Below, piece by piece: positions 35,623 through 43,259 of a stretch of 64,000 bases of DNA (positions within the stretch are counted from its first letter, which is position 1; every line of letters begins with the position of its first letter). The stretch is from JAVVHH01 sp964657565 (lineage in GTDB: Bacteria; Pseudomonadota; Alphaproteobacteria; Acetobacterales; Acetobacteraceae). Position numbers and translations under genes: made by a program. Location of the stretch: NCBI GenBank assembly GCA_964657565.1, contig CAZZVQ010000011.1, positions 1 through 64,000 on the forward strand. The letters run 5' to 3'. The notes beneath the pieces are model-generated. The model saw only the letters and a program-made list of their open reading frames with translations. It made no database searches and was not told where the DNA came from.

Positions 35623-36654
35623 TCAGCGGTGTGTGACGGCGGGGATGCCTTCGATGGGGCATTCGGGCGTCCCGACGGTGGTGCGGGTCATGGCTTCGAC
35701 CATCTCGCGGGTGGCTTCCGGATCGGCGATCCAGCGCTTGTAGAAATCGTAGGGGCAGGCTGCCTCGCCCTTGTCGCCCTCACCGGAGTTGATCATGCCG
35801 GTGTAGCCGCGGTGGACCAGTTTGAAGAGGTGGTTCTCGGACTGCATATTGGTGCGAGCGTCGCGGATGAGCGACGTCGAGAGCGCCGCGTACTGGATGC
35901 CGTATTCCTCGGTGCCGCATTCGCCCAACGTGCGGCCATCGAAGCCGATGATCGAGGAGTGGCCGAAGTAGGAATAGACGCCGTCGAAGCCGGTGGCGTT
36001 GGCGACGGCAACGTAACAATTATTGGCCCAGGCCATCGACTTGGACATCAGGATCTGCTGTTCCTTGGCCGGATACATATAGCCCTGGCAGCGGATGATG
36101 AGTTCGGCGCCACGCATGGCACAGTCGCGCCAGATCTCGGGATAGTTGCCGTCGTCGCAGATGATGAGGCTGATCTTCAGGCCCTTGGGACCGTCGGAGA
36201 CGTAGGTGCAGTTGCCGGGATACCAGCCTTCGATCGGCACCCAGGGCATGATCTTGCGATATTTCTGCACGATCTCGCCCTTGTCGTTCATCAGGATTAG
36301 CGTGTTGTAGGGAGCTTTCTTCGGGTGTTCCTCGTGACGCTCGCCGGTCAGCGAGAAGACGCCCCAAACCTTGGCGGTGCGGCAAGCTTCGGCAAAGATC
36401 TCGGTTTCGTCGCCGGGGATCGAAGCCGCGGTTTCGTACATCTCCTTGCTGTCGTACATGATCCCGTGGGTGGAATATTCTGGGAAGATGACGAGGTCCA
36501 TTCCGGGTAGGCCAGACTTCATGCCGATCAACATGTCGGCGATCTTCTTGGCGTTGTCGAGAACCTCTGCCTTGGTGTGTAGGCGCGGCATCTTATAGTT
36601 CACGACCGCGACGCCTACGCTGTCCTTGCTGCTAGAGATATCCCCGTGGATCAT
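35623..36654 (-). CDS. amiE: Aliphatic amidase AmiE
   Basis: A 343-residue cytoplasmic nitrilase-superfamily amidase that hydrolyses short aliphatic amides such as acetamide and propionamide to ammonia and the acid. It matches Pseudomonas AmiE from the first residues (M-I-H-G-D-I-S-S-S) to near the end. The catalytic triad is intact at the same numbers: E59 (F-P-E-Y-S), K134 (Q-K-Y-R-K) and C166 (L-I-I-C-D-D-G). It is divergent from the first tubulin-like gene. The long leader carries a hexaloop hairpin and terminator, and amiC/amiR lie 6 kb away, so amide-induced antitermination is the likely control. Confidence 0.95.
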   Translation of the reverse strand: MIHGDISSSKDSVGVAVVNYKMPRLHTKAEVLDNAKKIADMLIGMKSGLPGMDLVIFPEYSTHGIMYDSKEMYETAASIPGDETEIFAEACRTAKVWGVFSLTGERHEEHPKKAPYNTLILMNDKGEIVQKYRKIMPWVPIEGWYPGNCTYVSDGPKGLKISLIICDDGNYPEIWRDCAMRGAELIIRCQGYMYPAKEQQILMSKSMAWANNCYVAVANATGFDGVYSYFGHSSIIGFDGRTLGECGTEEYGIQYAALSTSLIRDARTNMQSENHLFKLVHRGYTGMINSGEGDKGEAACPYDFYKRWIADPEATREMVEAMTRTTVGTPECPIEGIPAVTHR

Positions 36655-36711
36655 GCTTTCGTGTCCTTCTCTAAGTAACTAGTTGCAATTGCAGAGGTTA
36701 TGCTAGCAGTC

Positions 36712-36773
36712 AAAAGGCATGCAACAGCACGCCTCAACTCTGCGATAGCGACCGGCGCAACGGCATTGTTGCG
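36712..36773 (-). promoter_or_regulatory. amiE leader: ANTAR-type hexaloop hairpin plus intrinsic terminator
   Basis: Reading toward amiE, CGCAAC-aatgcc-GTTGCG (36773-36756) is a 6-bp stem with a six-base loop having A at position 1 and G at position 4, the features known for ANTAR-protein RNA targets. After 22 nt, GGCGTGC-tgtt-GCATGCC (one G-U pair) is followed at once by TTTT (36733-36712), an intrinsic terminator 57 nt before the amiE ATG. Binding of AmiR would favour read-through. A second hexaloop, expected from the dual-hexaloop model, was not clearly found. Confidence 0.55.
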
Positions 36774-37078
36774 TCGCCGATTTAACCATTGCTCGAACGT
36801 AGACACTGGCGTGCCCCCAGTTCAAGACCTGATTTCACCGGCGCATCTGCCACTCGCAATCCTGTTATGAATTTCGCGCTTGACTTACCCGGCTGAGACT
36901 TGGCACGCTGCCGTCTAGAATTCGGTCGCCGTCCCACGGATCACCAAAGTCGCTGATCCTCCGAATTAGGCCTTTGTCGGCCTGTCTTATGACAATTTGA
37001 AATTATTGCGGGGTCAGTAGCTGCTTGGCAGTCTCTGTATCGCATTACTTTGCTCGTACACCTAGAACAGGAGTATCG
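36774..37078. other. Rest of the amiE/tubulin divergent region
   Basis: About 300 bases without a gene. On the minus strand TTGAAC-N18-TACGTT is a possible amiE promoter upstream of the hexaloop. On the plus strand AGGCC-tttgtc-GGCCT (36968-36983) is a five-pair hairpin with a six-base loop in the tubulin leader, but the loop starts with T, so it is a weak ANTAR candidate. No convincing plus-strand promoter was placed. Confidence 0.35.
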
Positions 37079-38590
37079 ATGAGCCTTTCGATGGAAGACC
37101 GACTGAAGCGGCGCAAACTGGATGCCCTCAAGCGAGGCGTGCACCGGGCGAGCGCAGGCGAGTCCACTTCCGTCGCGACGCACATCGTCGGGATTGGCCG
37201 GGCCGGGGCAAACGTCGTGGCGCAAGCGCTGCGAACGCTGCAGCCCGGGGCACCGCATCTGACCGCGTTGGTGGTCGACATCGGCGATCACGACTTGGGC
37301 GAGTTGCGGGCGATCGCAGCCGAAGTCGATCCGCAAGCGGCCTCGATCACCATTCTCGCGCTCGAAATCCCGACCCGGCCCGACTTGCTGGCGGTGCTGG
37401 AAGACTACCCTGGTTACTTGATGCTGGAATACCCGCGGTATCGGCCGAGCCCGCAATACCAGCCGTGGCTGCCAGCGGACTTCCCGCTACCGGCGCCGGG
37501 CGGCGCCTTCAAACGGGCGGTGGCCAAGGCTATCTACGGCAGGGCTTTCTACGCGGCCGACAAACCTGCGGCGGCAGCGTTGCGAGCCTTCGCCGAAGAC
37601 GTCGATGCCGTACCGGGACATGCGATGGTCGCCGTGGTCTTCGGGCTCGGCGGCGGCACCGGCAGCGGGATCGCGGTGGATCTGGCGCGACATCTGTCGA
37701 ACCGGGGCTTCGGGCGCCGGGTCCTCATGGCAGGGATCGGGATCGGGCCGTGCGACGGCGACATCGAGGCGCATCGGGGCGCGGCGTTGTATCCGACGCT
37801 CAACGAACTCGACACCATGGGCGACGAGGAGAAGAACCGCGGCGTCGTGATGTCGTGCGGGGAGATGTTCCGCAATCCGTTCACCGCCGGCTTCGTGGCG
37901 GTGCCGCAACAGCAGGCATGGCTGGCAACGCAAGACCTGGCCGCGACCCAGGCGCGGGGCGACCGGGAGATCGCGTCGATATTGACCGCGCAAGGCGGCG
38001 TGCATTTCTGGGAGTTGCTGAAGCTGCTCAATTGGGTGGCGGCACCCTCGACGCAGCATTCGGCCGCGCGGACGCCCTGGGGTGCGCTGTGGTTGCACAT
38101 GTTGGGCTTTGCCGATCTGGACGGCGTGTCGCCCGATCTGAAAAGCCGCCTTGGTGTCGTATCGGGCTATGCGCCAGAATTCGTCGAGATGCGGGTTTCC
38201 GGGCAGCCAGGCCCAGGGATCGCGGAGGCGATGGAGGCAGCGCTGGGGCCGGACGTCCCGCCAGTGGTGGTCGAGGGTGCGCCAGAGGGTTCGGTGCAGT
38301 TCATCATGCCAAGTCTGGCCAAGACGCATCTGGCCGGATTTGCCGGATGGCGCTCGGCCTACGAGGCGGAATCGGCCGAGGACAAGCTGCTCGACCACTC
38401 GCTATTGCTCGAGCAGGGCGTTCTGTTGAGCGCTCCATCGACGCGGATCGCCGGAATGGCAGGAGCGAGCCTGTGGGGTGGCGACGCGTGGGTGGCAGTA
38501 CCGTTCGACGAGCTGATGGGCGATCTACCCCCCCCGGGTCCGGCCCTGACCTTGTCGAAGCTGCAGCAGGTTCGTGAAGGGGTGGCGTAA
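37079..38590 (+). CDS. Tubulin-like protein A (Tubulin_2 type)
   Basis: A 503-residue protein starting at ATG 37079 with AGGAG 5 nt upstream. Residues 36-43 (I-V-G-I-G-R-A-G) form the N-terminal nucleotide loop, and G-G-G-T-G-S-G at 191-197 is the exact tubulin/FtsZ signature for the GTP phosphates, followed by D-L-A-R-H-L-S-N. V-V-D-I-G-D near 65 aligns with its paralogues. G-F-A-D-L-D near 345 could be a T7-loop equivalent. It lacks membrane segments. The fold and GTP binding are well supported. Polymerisation and function are unknown. It is first in a plus-strand run: tubulin A, small protein, tubulin B, COG0523 GTPase, peroxiredoxin, ferredoxin. Confidence 0.8.
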   Translation: MSLSMEDRLKRRKLDALKRGVHRASAGESTSVATHIVGIGRAGANVVAQALRTLQPGAPHLTALVVDIGDHDLGELRAIAAEVDPQAASITILALEIPTRPDLLAVLEDYPGYLMLEYPRYRPSPQYQPWLPADFPLPAPGGAFKRAVAKAIYGRAFYAADKPAAAALRAFAEDVDAVPGHAMVAVVFGLGGGTGSGIAVDLARHLSNRGFGRRVLMAGIGIGPCDGDIEAHRGAALYPTLNELDTMGDEEKNRGVVMSCGEMFRNPFTAGFVAVPQQQAWLATQDLAATQARGDREIASILTAQGGVHFWELLKLLNWVAAPSTQHSAARTPWGALWLHMLGFADLDGVSPDLKSRLGVVSGYAPEFVEMRVSGQPGPGIAEAMEAALGPDVPPVVVEGAPEGSVQFIMPSLAKTHLAGFAGWRSAYEAESAEDKLLDHSLLLEQGVLLSAPSTRIAGMAGASLWGGDAWVAVPFDELMGDLPPPGPALTLSKLQQVREGVA

Positions 38591-38592
38591 CG

Positions 38593-38919
38593 ATGCCGAT
38601 CGATTGGGCGGACATCGTCGTCAGATATGGCAAAGGAGCGAAGGTCCCAACCGTCACCGGCGGCAAGTATTTGGATGTCGCGGGAGCCGACGAGACGGCG
38701 ATCTATATTCAATCGCCGATCTGGAGCGCGACGCTGGACCGATCGAATCTCGAAAAGGGCGTAACCCTGATCGAAGAGGGCGTGATCTCCCGCGATCCAG
38801 GATTGTTCGTCGAAGACTACATGCTGTACGTGGCCAATCAGCGTGCCACGTCGGTAGCACATATACTTCGAGATCTGGGTTTTCTCGATAAGACCGAGAC
38901 GTTCTCCATCCGGTGTTGA
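38593..38919 (+). CDS. Small protein between two tubulin-like genes
   Basis: A 108-residue soluble protein starting 2 nt after the tubulin A stop, with a purine-rich site in the end of that gene. It has alternating strands (V-R-Y-G-K-G-A-K, A-I-Y-I-Q-S-P-I-W) and ends in a helix and a Cys. No domain is recognised. Its place between tubulins A and B in a compact operon suggests a partner or assembly factor of the filament or complex. Confidence 0.7.
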   Translation: MPIDWADIVVRYGKGAKVPTVTGGKYLDVAGADETAIYIQSPIWSATLDRSNLEKGVTLIEEGVISRDPGLFVEDYMLYVANQRATSVAHILRDLGFLDKTETFSIRC

Positions 38920-38935
38920 AACCGGAGGAACGGTA

Positions 38936-38955
38936 GCCGCCCGTTGGAGGGCGGC
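38936..38955 (+). other. Intercistronic hairpin upstream of tubulin B
   Basis: GCCGCCC-gttgga-GGGCGGC, a 7-bp perfect stem, lies 39 nt before the tubulin B start. A smaller CCGGT/ACCGG stem precedes it. No U-run follows, so it looks like an RNA-stability or processing element rather than a terminator. Confidence 0.5.
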
Positions 38956-38994
38956 AAGACGACTGGACTGACCCTAACCGCAACGAGGTGGAAA

Positions 38995-40692
38995 ATGTCT
39001 GCATCGCTTTATCATAGTGCAACGGGTACCCAGGCGCCGCATTGCATGCACGTGATCGGCATCGGCCGCACAGGCGCCGCCTATGTCGAGGCGCTGCTGC
39101 GGACCGGCGAGATCGAGGATCACCTGGCGGATCCGCGGGCGACGTTCGCGGCCATGGTCGTCGACATCGGCGATCAGGACATGGGCCTGGCGATGGATTA
39201 TGCGGCCGCATTCAAGAAGCGGCTGGAGTCCCGCAACATCCCGGTGGATCGCTTCAACTTCCAGGCGGTCGCGTTGCCGGTGCCGTCGAAGGAAGACTTC
39301 TTCGAGGGGATGAACCGGACTCGTGAGTTCCTAAAGATCGAGTATCCCCGGTATTACTGGAATCCGAATTTCGAGTCGTACGTTCCGAAGAAGTACGTCA
39401 TGCCGAAGGCGGGCGAGCATTTCCCGCGTGCGGTCGCCAAGGGTATCTATGCGAACGCTTACTATGCCGGCGACCGTCCGATGGATGCGGCACTGCGCAA
39501 GTTCGTCGAGATGATCGACAAGGCCGGGCTGCCGTCGATGGTGACGGTATGCTTCAGCCTCGCCGGCGGCACCGGCAGCGGCATGATGGTCGACCTTGCG
39601 CGCCATTTGTCGAACGTCAAGCTGGGCCGGCGGATCCCAGTGATCGGCGTGGGTCAGTTGCCACATTCGGGCGATCCGGACACCTACAAGAACAGCCCGG
39701 CGCTCTACACGACGCTGAACGACCTCGACTGCATGCTCGACGACGACAAGAACGCCGGCGTGACCGCGGTGTGGGGCGACCTGTATCGCAGCCCGTTCAC
39801 CGGCGGCTTCTTCGTCGTCAACCCCGAGCAGAGCTGGCAGCGCCTGACCGCCTACACCACCACCGGTGAGGCCGCCATCCGCCAGAACTTCAAGGAGATG
39901 GTCACCAACCGGTTCGTCGCCGACAGCTTCATGCGCTTCGTCGTCGTCGACCATGGACGCGACCTGTTCCGCGCGCTGCGTCCATCGGGCCTGACCGGTG
40001 CGCCGCACGAGACCGTCAGCGCGAAGTCGCGCAATTGGACGATGTTCAACGTGGCCAAGCTGACCCATCCGGGCGTGCAAGTGCTCCCGGGCGAGGGTGC
40101 GGCCAAGTGGGACAATGTCATCAGCCAGTGGATCGACTTCACGCCGAACTACGATGGCCTGAAGGACGGCTTCAAGACCGACTACGCCGAAGTCTTCATC
40201 TATGGCTCGCGTAACATGGGCCATGCCGATATGAACGAAGCGTTCAAGAAGATGATGAAGAAGAACTATATGCTCGACGGCGATTCGACACTGCAAGTGT
40301 TCAATCACGAGTTCTTCGACGCGTTGACGGCGTATGCGAACGTCATCCTGCCGGGTGTCGCCAAGACCGACCTCGATGCGTTCTGGGACAGCCAGAAGGT
40401 CTATGACCAGCTCTCGTGGGAAGACAAGCTCAACGAGCACGCGTGGCTGATCGACATCGGGCCAATGCTGTCGGAACCGGCGATCCGCTTCGAAGGAATG
40501 GCGGGCGAGTGCATCTGGGGCTGCGCCTGCTGGGTCGTGGTGCCGTACGACGAGCTGCGCGGCGACAAGCTGCCGCCGGCCAACCGCAAGGTGATCCTCG
40601 AGCAGGGGATCGCGGCGATGACCAAGACCGTGGTGGCCACTCCGGGCGGCATGGCGCCGACCAAGGAGACCGCCTACGTGATGTCCGAATAG
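38995..40692 (+). CDS. Tubulin-like protein B (Tubulin_2 type)
   Basis: A 565-residue protein starting at ATG 38995 after GAGGTGG. H-C-M-H-V-I-G-I-G-R-T-G (16-27) is the nucleotide loop, and A-G-G-T-G-S-G (190-196) the tubulin signature, both intact. It shares long identical blocks with tubulin C (G-A-A-Y-V-E-A-L-L-R-T-G-E-I-E-D near the start and G-G-F-F-V-V-N-P-E-Q-S-W-Q-R-L-T in the middle) and less with tubulin A. Uniquely it has C506-x3-C510-x-C512 near the end, a possible metal site, where A and C lack the Cys trio. Hairpins flank the gene, so its transcript may be unusually abundant. Function unknown. Confidence 0.82.
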   Translation: MSASLYHSATGTQAPHCMHVIGIGRTGAAYVEALLRTGEIEDHLADPRATFAAMVVDIGDQDMGLAMDYAAAFKKRLESRNIPVDRFNFQAVALPVPSKEDFFEGMNRTREFLKIEYPRYYWNPNFESYVPKKYVMPKAGEHFPRAVAKGIYANAYYAGDRPMDAALRKFVEMIDKAGLPSMVTVCFSLAGGTGSGMMVDLARHLSNVKLGRRIPVIGVGQLPHSGDPDTYKNSPALYTTLNDLDCMLDDDKNAGVTAVWGDLYRSPFTGGFFVVNPEQSWQRLTAYTTTGEAAIRQNFKEMVTNRFVADSFMRFVVVDHGRDLFRALRPSGLTGAPHETVSAKSRNWTMFNVAKLTHPGVQVLPGEGAAKWDNVISQWIDFTPNYDGLKDGFKTDYAEVFIYGSRNMGHADMNEAFKKMMKKNYMLDGDSTLQVFNHEFFDALTAYANVILPGVAKTDLDAFWDSQKVYDQLSWEDKLNEHAWLIDIGPMLSEPAIRFEGMAGECIWGCACWVVVPYDELRGDKLPPANRKVILEQGIAAMTKTVVATPGGMAPTKETAYVMSE

Positions 40693-40707
40693 GGCAGCAC
40701 GCGATAC

Positions 40708-40731
40708 GGGCGGCGGCCAGCGCCGCCGCCC
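40708..40731 (+). terminator. Strong hairpin between tubulin B and the COG0523 gene
   Basis: GGGCGGCGGC-cagc-GCCGCCGCCC is a perfect 10-bp stem with a tetraloop, followed by actttcctt. It begins 15 nt after the tubulin B stop. It may terminate part of the transcripts or protect the 3' end of the tubulin message, lowering expression of the genes behind it. Confidence 0.65.
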
Positions 40732-40752
40732 ACTTTCCTTCCACGGAGGCCA

Positions 40753-41787
40753 ATGATGCCCGACACAAACGTCACCCCGACGACCGATGGGCGTGGCCCG
40801 GCCACGACGGATACGCGCGTGCCGGCCACGGTGATCACCGGGTTCCTCGGCTCGGGCAAGACGACGCTGATCAACCGTATCTTGCGCGAGCAGCACGGCC
40901 GCAAACTCGCGGTGATCGTCAACGAGTTCGGTGAGATCAGCATCGACGGGCAGCTCGTGATCCATGATCAGGACCAGCAGCTCGTCGAGTTCAACAACGG
41001 CTGCCTCTGCTGCACCGTGCGCGGCGATCTCATCGAGACGCTCGGCCGGTTGCAGGAGCGGGCGGGCACCCTGGACGGCATTCTGATCGAGACGACGGGC
41101 CTTGCCGACCCGGCCCCGGTCGCCTCGACCTTCTTCGCCGACGATCAGGTCAAGGCCGGGATCAAGCTCGATGCCTTCGTGACCGTGGTCGACGCCGTCA
41201 ACCTCGAGCGCAACCTCGATCAGTGTAACGAGGCCGTCGAGCAGGTGGCGTTCAGCGACATCGTGCTGATCAACAAGATGGACCTCGTCTCATCGGCGCA
41301 GGTCGAGAAGATCGAGCAGCGGGTCCGGGCGCTGAACCCGCTCGCCAAGATCTATCACACGACCAACGCCGAGATCGATCTGGCCGGGATCATCGGCATC
41401 GGGGCGTTCGATCTGGTGCAGAAGCTCGAGGTCGACCCCGAATTCCTCGGTAACCACGAGCACGAACATGATGCCGCGATCGGCTCGTTCGTGTTGGAGG
41501 AGACCCGGCCGATCGACATCAACAAGCTGATGATCTGGATGAACGCCATGGCGCAAGAGCGCGGCGATTCGCTCTATCGCACGAAGGGCATCTTCTATGC
41601 CCACGGCTTCGAGGAGCGGCTGGTGTTCCAGAGCGTGCGCATGCTGACGACGCTCCGCCGTGACCGCTTTTGGCAGCCGGACGAAACGAAAATGACGCAG
41701 TTCGTCGTCATCGGAAAGAGCTTGGACCGGGAGGAGTTCGCACGTGGCCTCGCTGGCTGTGTGTTCGGCCCCATTCATCAATCGTAA
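40753..41787 (+). CDS. COG0523/CobW-family metallochaperone GTPase
   Basis: A 344-residue GTPase. Walker A is G-F-L-G-S-G-K-T-T (30-38), the metal-binding C-x-C-C is N-G-C-L-C-C-T-V-R (Cys 84, 86, 87), the base-recognition motif N-K-M-D is at 174-177 and a His cluster H-E-H-E-H lies at 235-239. These proteins carry Zn, Co or Fe to targets using GTP. Relatives include CobW, nitrile hydratase activators and YeiR. With cbtAB in the same locus cobalt is the obvious candidate. It follows tubulin B after a strong hairpin and is close to the peroxiredoxin. Confidence 0.88.
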   Translation: MMPDTNVTPTTDGRGPATTDTRVPATVITGFLGSGKTTLINRILREQHGRKLAVIVNEFGEISIDGQLVIHDQDQQLVEFNNGCLCCTVRGDLIETLGRLQERAGTLDGILIETTGLADPAPVASTFFADDQVKAGIKLDAFVTVVDAVNLERNLDQCNEAVEQVAFSDIVLINKMDLVSSAQVEKIEQRVRALNPLAKIYHTTNAEIDLAGIIGIGAFDLVQKLEVDPEFLGNHEHEHDAAIGSFVLEETRPIDINKLMIWMNAMAQERGDSLYRTKGIFYAHGFEERLVFQSVRMLTTLRRDRFWQPDETKMTQFVVIGKSLDREEFARGLAGCVFGPIHQS

Positions 41788-41798
41788 GGAGATTTGCT

Positions 41799-42290
41799 TT
41801 GCCGATCGAACCAGGAGCTCCGGTCCCGAACGCTACGCTCAAGCAGATGACCCCAGACGGTATCAAGGACGTCGAACTGTCGACGCTGATGGCCAATCGC
41901 AAGATCATTCTGTTCGGACTCCCCGGTGCCTACACCCCGGTCTGTTCGACGTCGCATCTGCCGGGCTACGTGGCGCAGGCTGAGGCGCTCAAGGCCGAAG
42001 GCACGGCGGAGATCGCCTGCATCTCGGTGAACGATCCGTTCGTGATGTCGGCTTGGGGCGAGCAGCATGGCGTCGAGGGCAAGGTGCTGATGCTGTGCGA
42101 CCCGGAGGCGGCCTTCACACGCAGCATCGGCATGGAACTCGACCTCAAGCATATCGGCCTCGGCGAACGCTCGCAGCGCTACTCCATGGTCGTCGAGGAC
42201 GGCGTGGTGCGTGAGGTCAACGTGGAAAAGAGTATCTTCGACCACGGGGCCAGCGCGGCCTCCAGCTTGCTCGCCAAGGTAGACGCCTAG
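41799..42290 (+). CDS. Prx5-type peroxiredoxin
   Basis: A 163-residue thiol peroxidase. The peroxidatic motif is P-G-A-Y-T-P-V-C-S-T (C49), then H-L-P-G-Y; the C-terminal part V-V-E-D-G-V-V is also typical of the Prx5/atypical 2-Cys class. The start is TTG 41799, chosen because AAGGAG stands 8 nt upstream and the family N-terminus begins there; longer in-frame sequence overlaps the COG0523 gene. It probably protects the metalloproteins of the cluster from peroxide or exchanges electrons with the ferredoxin next door. Confidence 0.85.
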   Translation: MPIEPGAPVPNATLKQMTPDGIKDVELSTLMANRKIILFGLPGAYTPVCSTSHLPGYVAQAEALKAEGTAEIACISVNDPFVMSAWGEQHGVEGKVLMLCDPEAAFTRSIGMELDLKHIGLGERSQRYSMVVEDGVVREVNVEKSIFDHGASAASSLLAKVDA

Positions 42291-42298
42291 TTACGCCG

Positions 42299-42652
42299 AT
42301 GCTGGACGCGATCGAGGCAGAGCCGCTCTACCGCGTCCATGTGTTCTGCTGCACGAACCAGCGCCCCGCCACCCATTGGCGGGGTTGCTGTTCGAGTAAA
42401 GGCAGCCGGGCGCTGTGCGATTACATGTGCCGGCTGGGAATGACGCTGGGCGCGCGGCGGATCCGCATCAATCATGCGGGATGTATGAACGTGTGCGAGC
42501 ACGGGCCGGTGATGGTCGTCTATCCGGATGCGGTCTGGTATCGTTACGAGACCCAGGCTGATGTGGAAGAGATCATGCGCGTGCACGTGCTGGGCGGCCG
42601 CCGGGTCGAGCGGCTGTTGGTCACGATCAATCCGGGAACGCTGCACGGCTGA
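42299..42652 (+). CDS. Thioredoxin-like [2Fe-2S] ferredoxin
   Basis: A 117-residue protein with Cys at 17/18, 30/31, 62 and 66 in the order V-F-C-C, R-G-C-C and H-A-G-C-M-N-V-C-E-H-G-P, the fingerprint of thioredoxin-fold [2Fe-2S] ferredoxins. It lies 9 nt after the peroxiredoxin and ends the plus-strand operon, convergent with amiR. It may supply electrons to a cluster enzyme or act in cobalt handling (related proteins are linked to cobalamin genes). Confidence 0.85.
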   Translation: MLDAIEAEPLYRVHVFCCTNQRPATHWRGCCSSKGSRALCDYMCRLGMTLGARRIRINHAGCMNVCEHGPVMVVYPDAVWYRYETQADVEEIMRVHVLGGRRVERLLVTINPGTLHG

Positions 42653-42658
42653 ACGGCA

Positions 42659-43240
42659 TCATGCGCGCGCACCCACGATAGTGGCGGCGATGTCTTCGAT
42701 CGGCAGCCGGCGGGCCATGGCTTGTCGGCGGATGGATTGGTAGGCCTCGTCTTCGGTCAGCTTCTGCTCTTCCATCAAGATCAGCCGCGCCCGTTGTATG
42801 GTGCTCATCCCTGACAGCTTGCGTTGCAGCTTGACGACCCGGCGCTCGGACTCGTGCTGGAGCTGCCAGAGACTGCGGGCGATGACGAGTTGGGTGAGCA
42901 GACCAAAGGGTCGGATCGGACGCTCGATGACGGCTTGGGCGCCGATCTCGAGGACGAGTTGGAGCGTCGACGGGTTCTCGTAGCCGACGATGCCGATGAC
43001 GGTCGCCCGCAGCCGGTTCGCGTCACGGAATATGTGGCGCAGCACCTCGCGGCTGTCGTGCTCGATGGCGACGACGACGAGGTCGGCCTTCGGGGACAGG
43101 TCGTCCGGAAACGGCCAGACGGCGAAGGGAAGGCAGCCGATGCGGCTGAGATGCTCGATGAGACGGGCCCGCTCGACATCTGGCGGGTGCATGACTTCGA
43201 CCCGAAGGCCGCGGAGGTCGCGAAGAATCTCAATGGCCAT
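42659..43240 (-). CDS. amiR: ANTAR-domain antitermination regulator AmiR
   Basis: A 193-residue protein. The N-terminal part is a pseudo-receiver without a clear phosphorylation Asp. A coiled coil (L-Q-H-E-S-E-R-R-V-V-K-L-Q) leads to the C-terminal ANTAR domain at about 130-185 (M-S-T-I-Q-R-A-R-L-I-L-M ... D-E-A-Y-Q-S-I-R-R-Q-A-M). In Pseudomonas AmiR binds leader RNA to prevent termination upstream of amiE and is held inactive by AmiC until amide is present. Gene order amiC-amiR is kept here. Confidence 0.9.
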   Translation of the reverse strand: MAIEILRDLRGLRVEVMHPPDVERARLIEHLSRIGCLPFAVWPFPDDLSPKADLVVVAIEHDSREVLRHIFRDANRLRATVIGIVGYENPSTLQLVLEIGAQAVIERPIRPFGLLTQLVIARSLWQLQHESERRVVKLQRKLSGMSTIQRARLILMEEQKLTEDEAYQSIRRQAMARRLPIEDIAATIVGARA

Positions 43241-43259
43241 TGGCGACCTCCATTCGACG

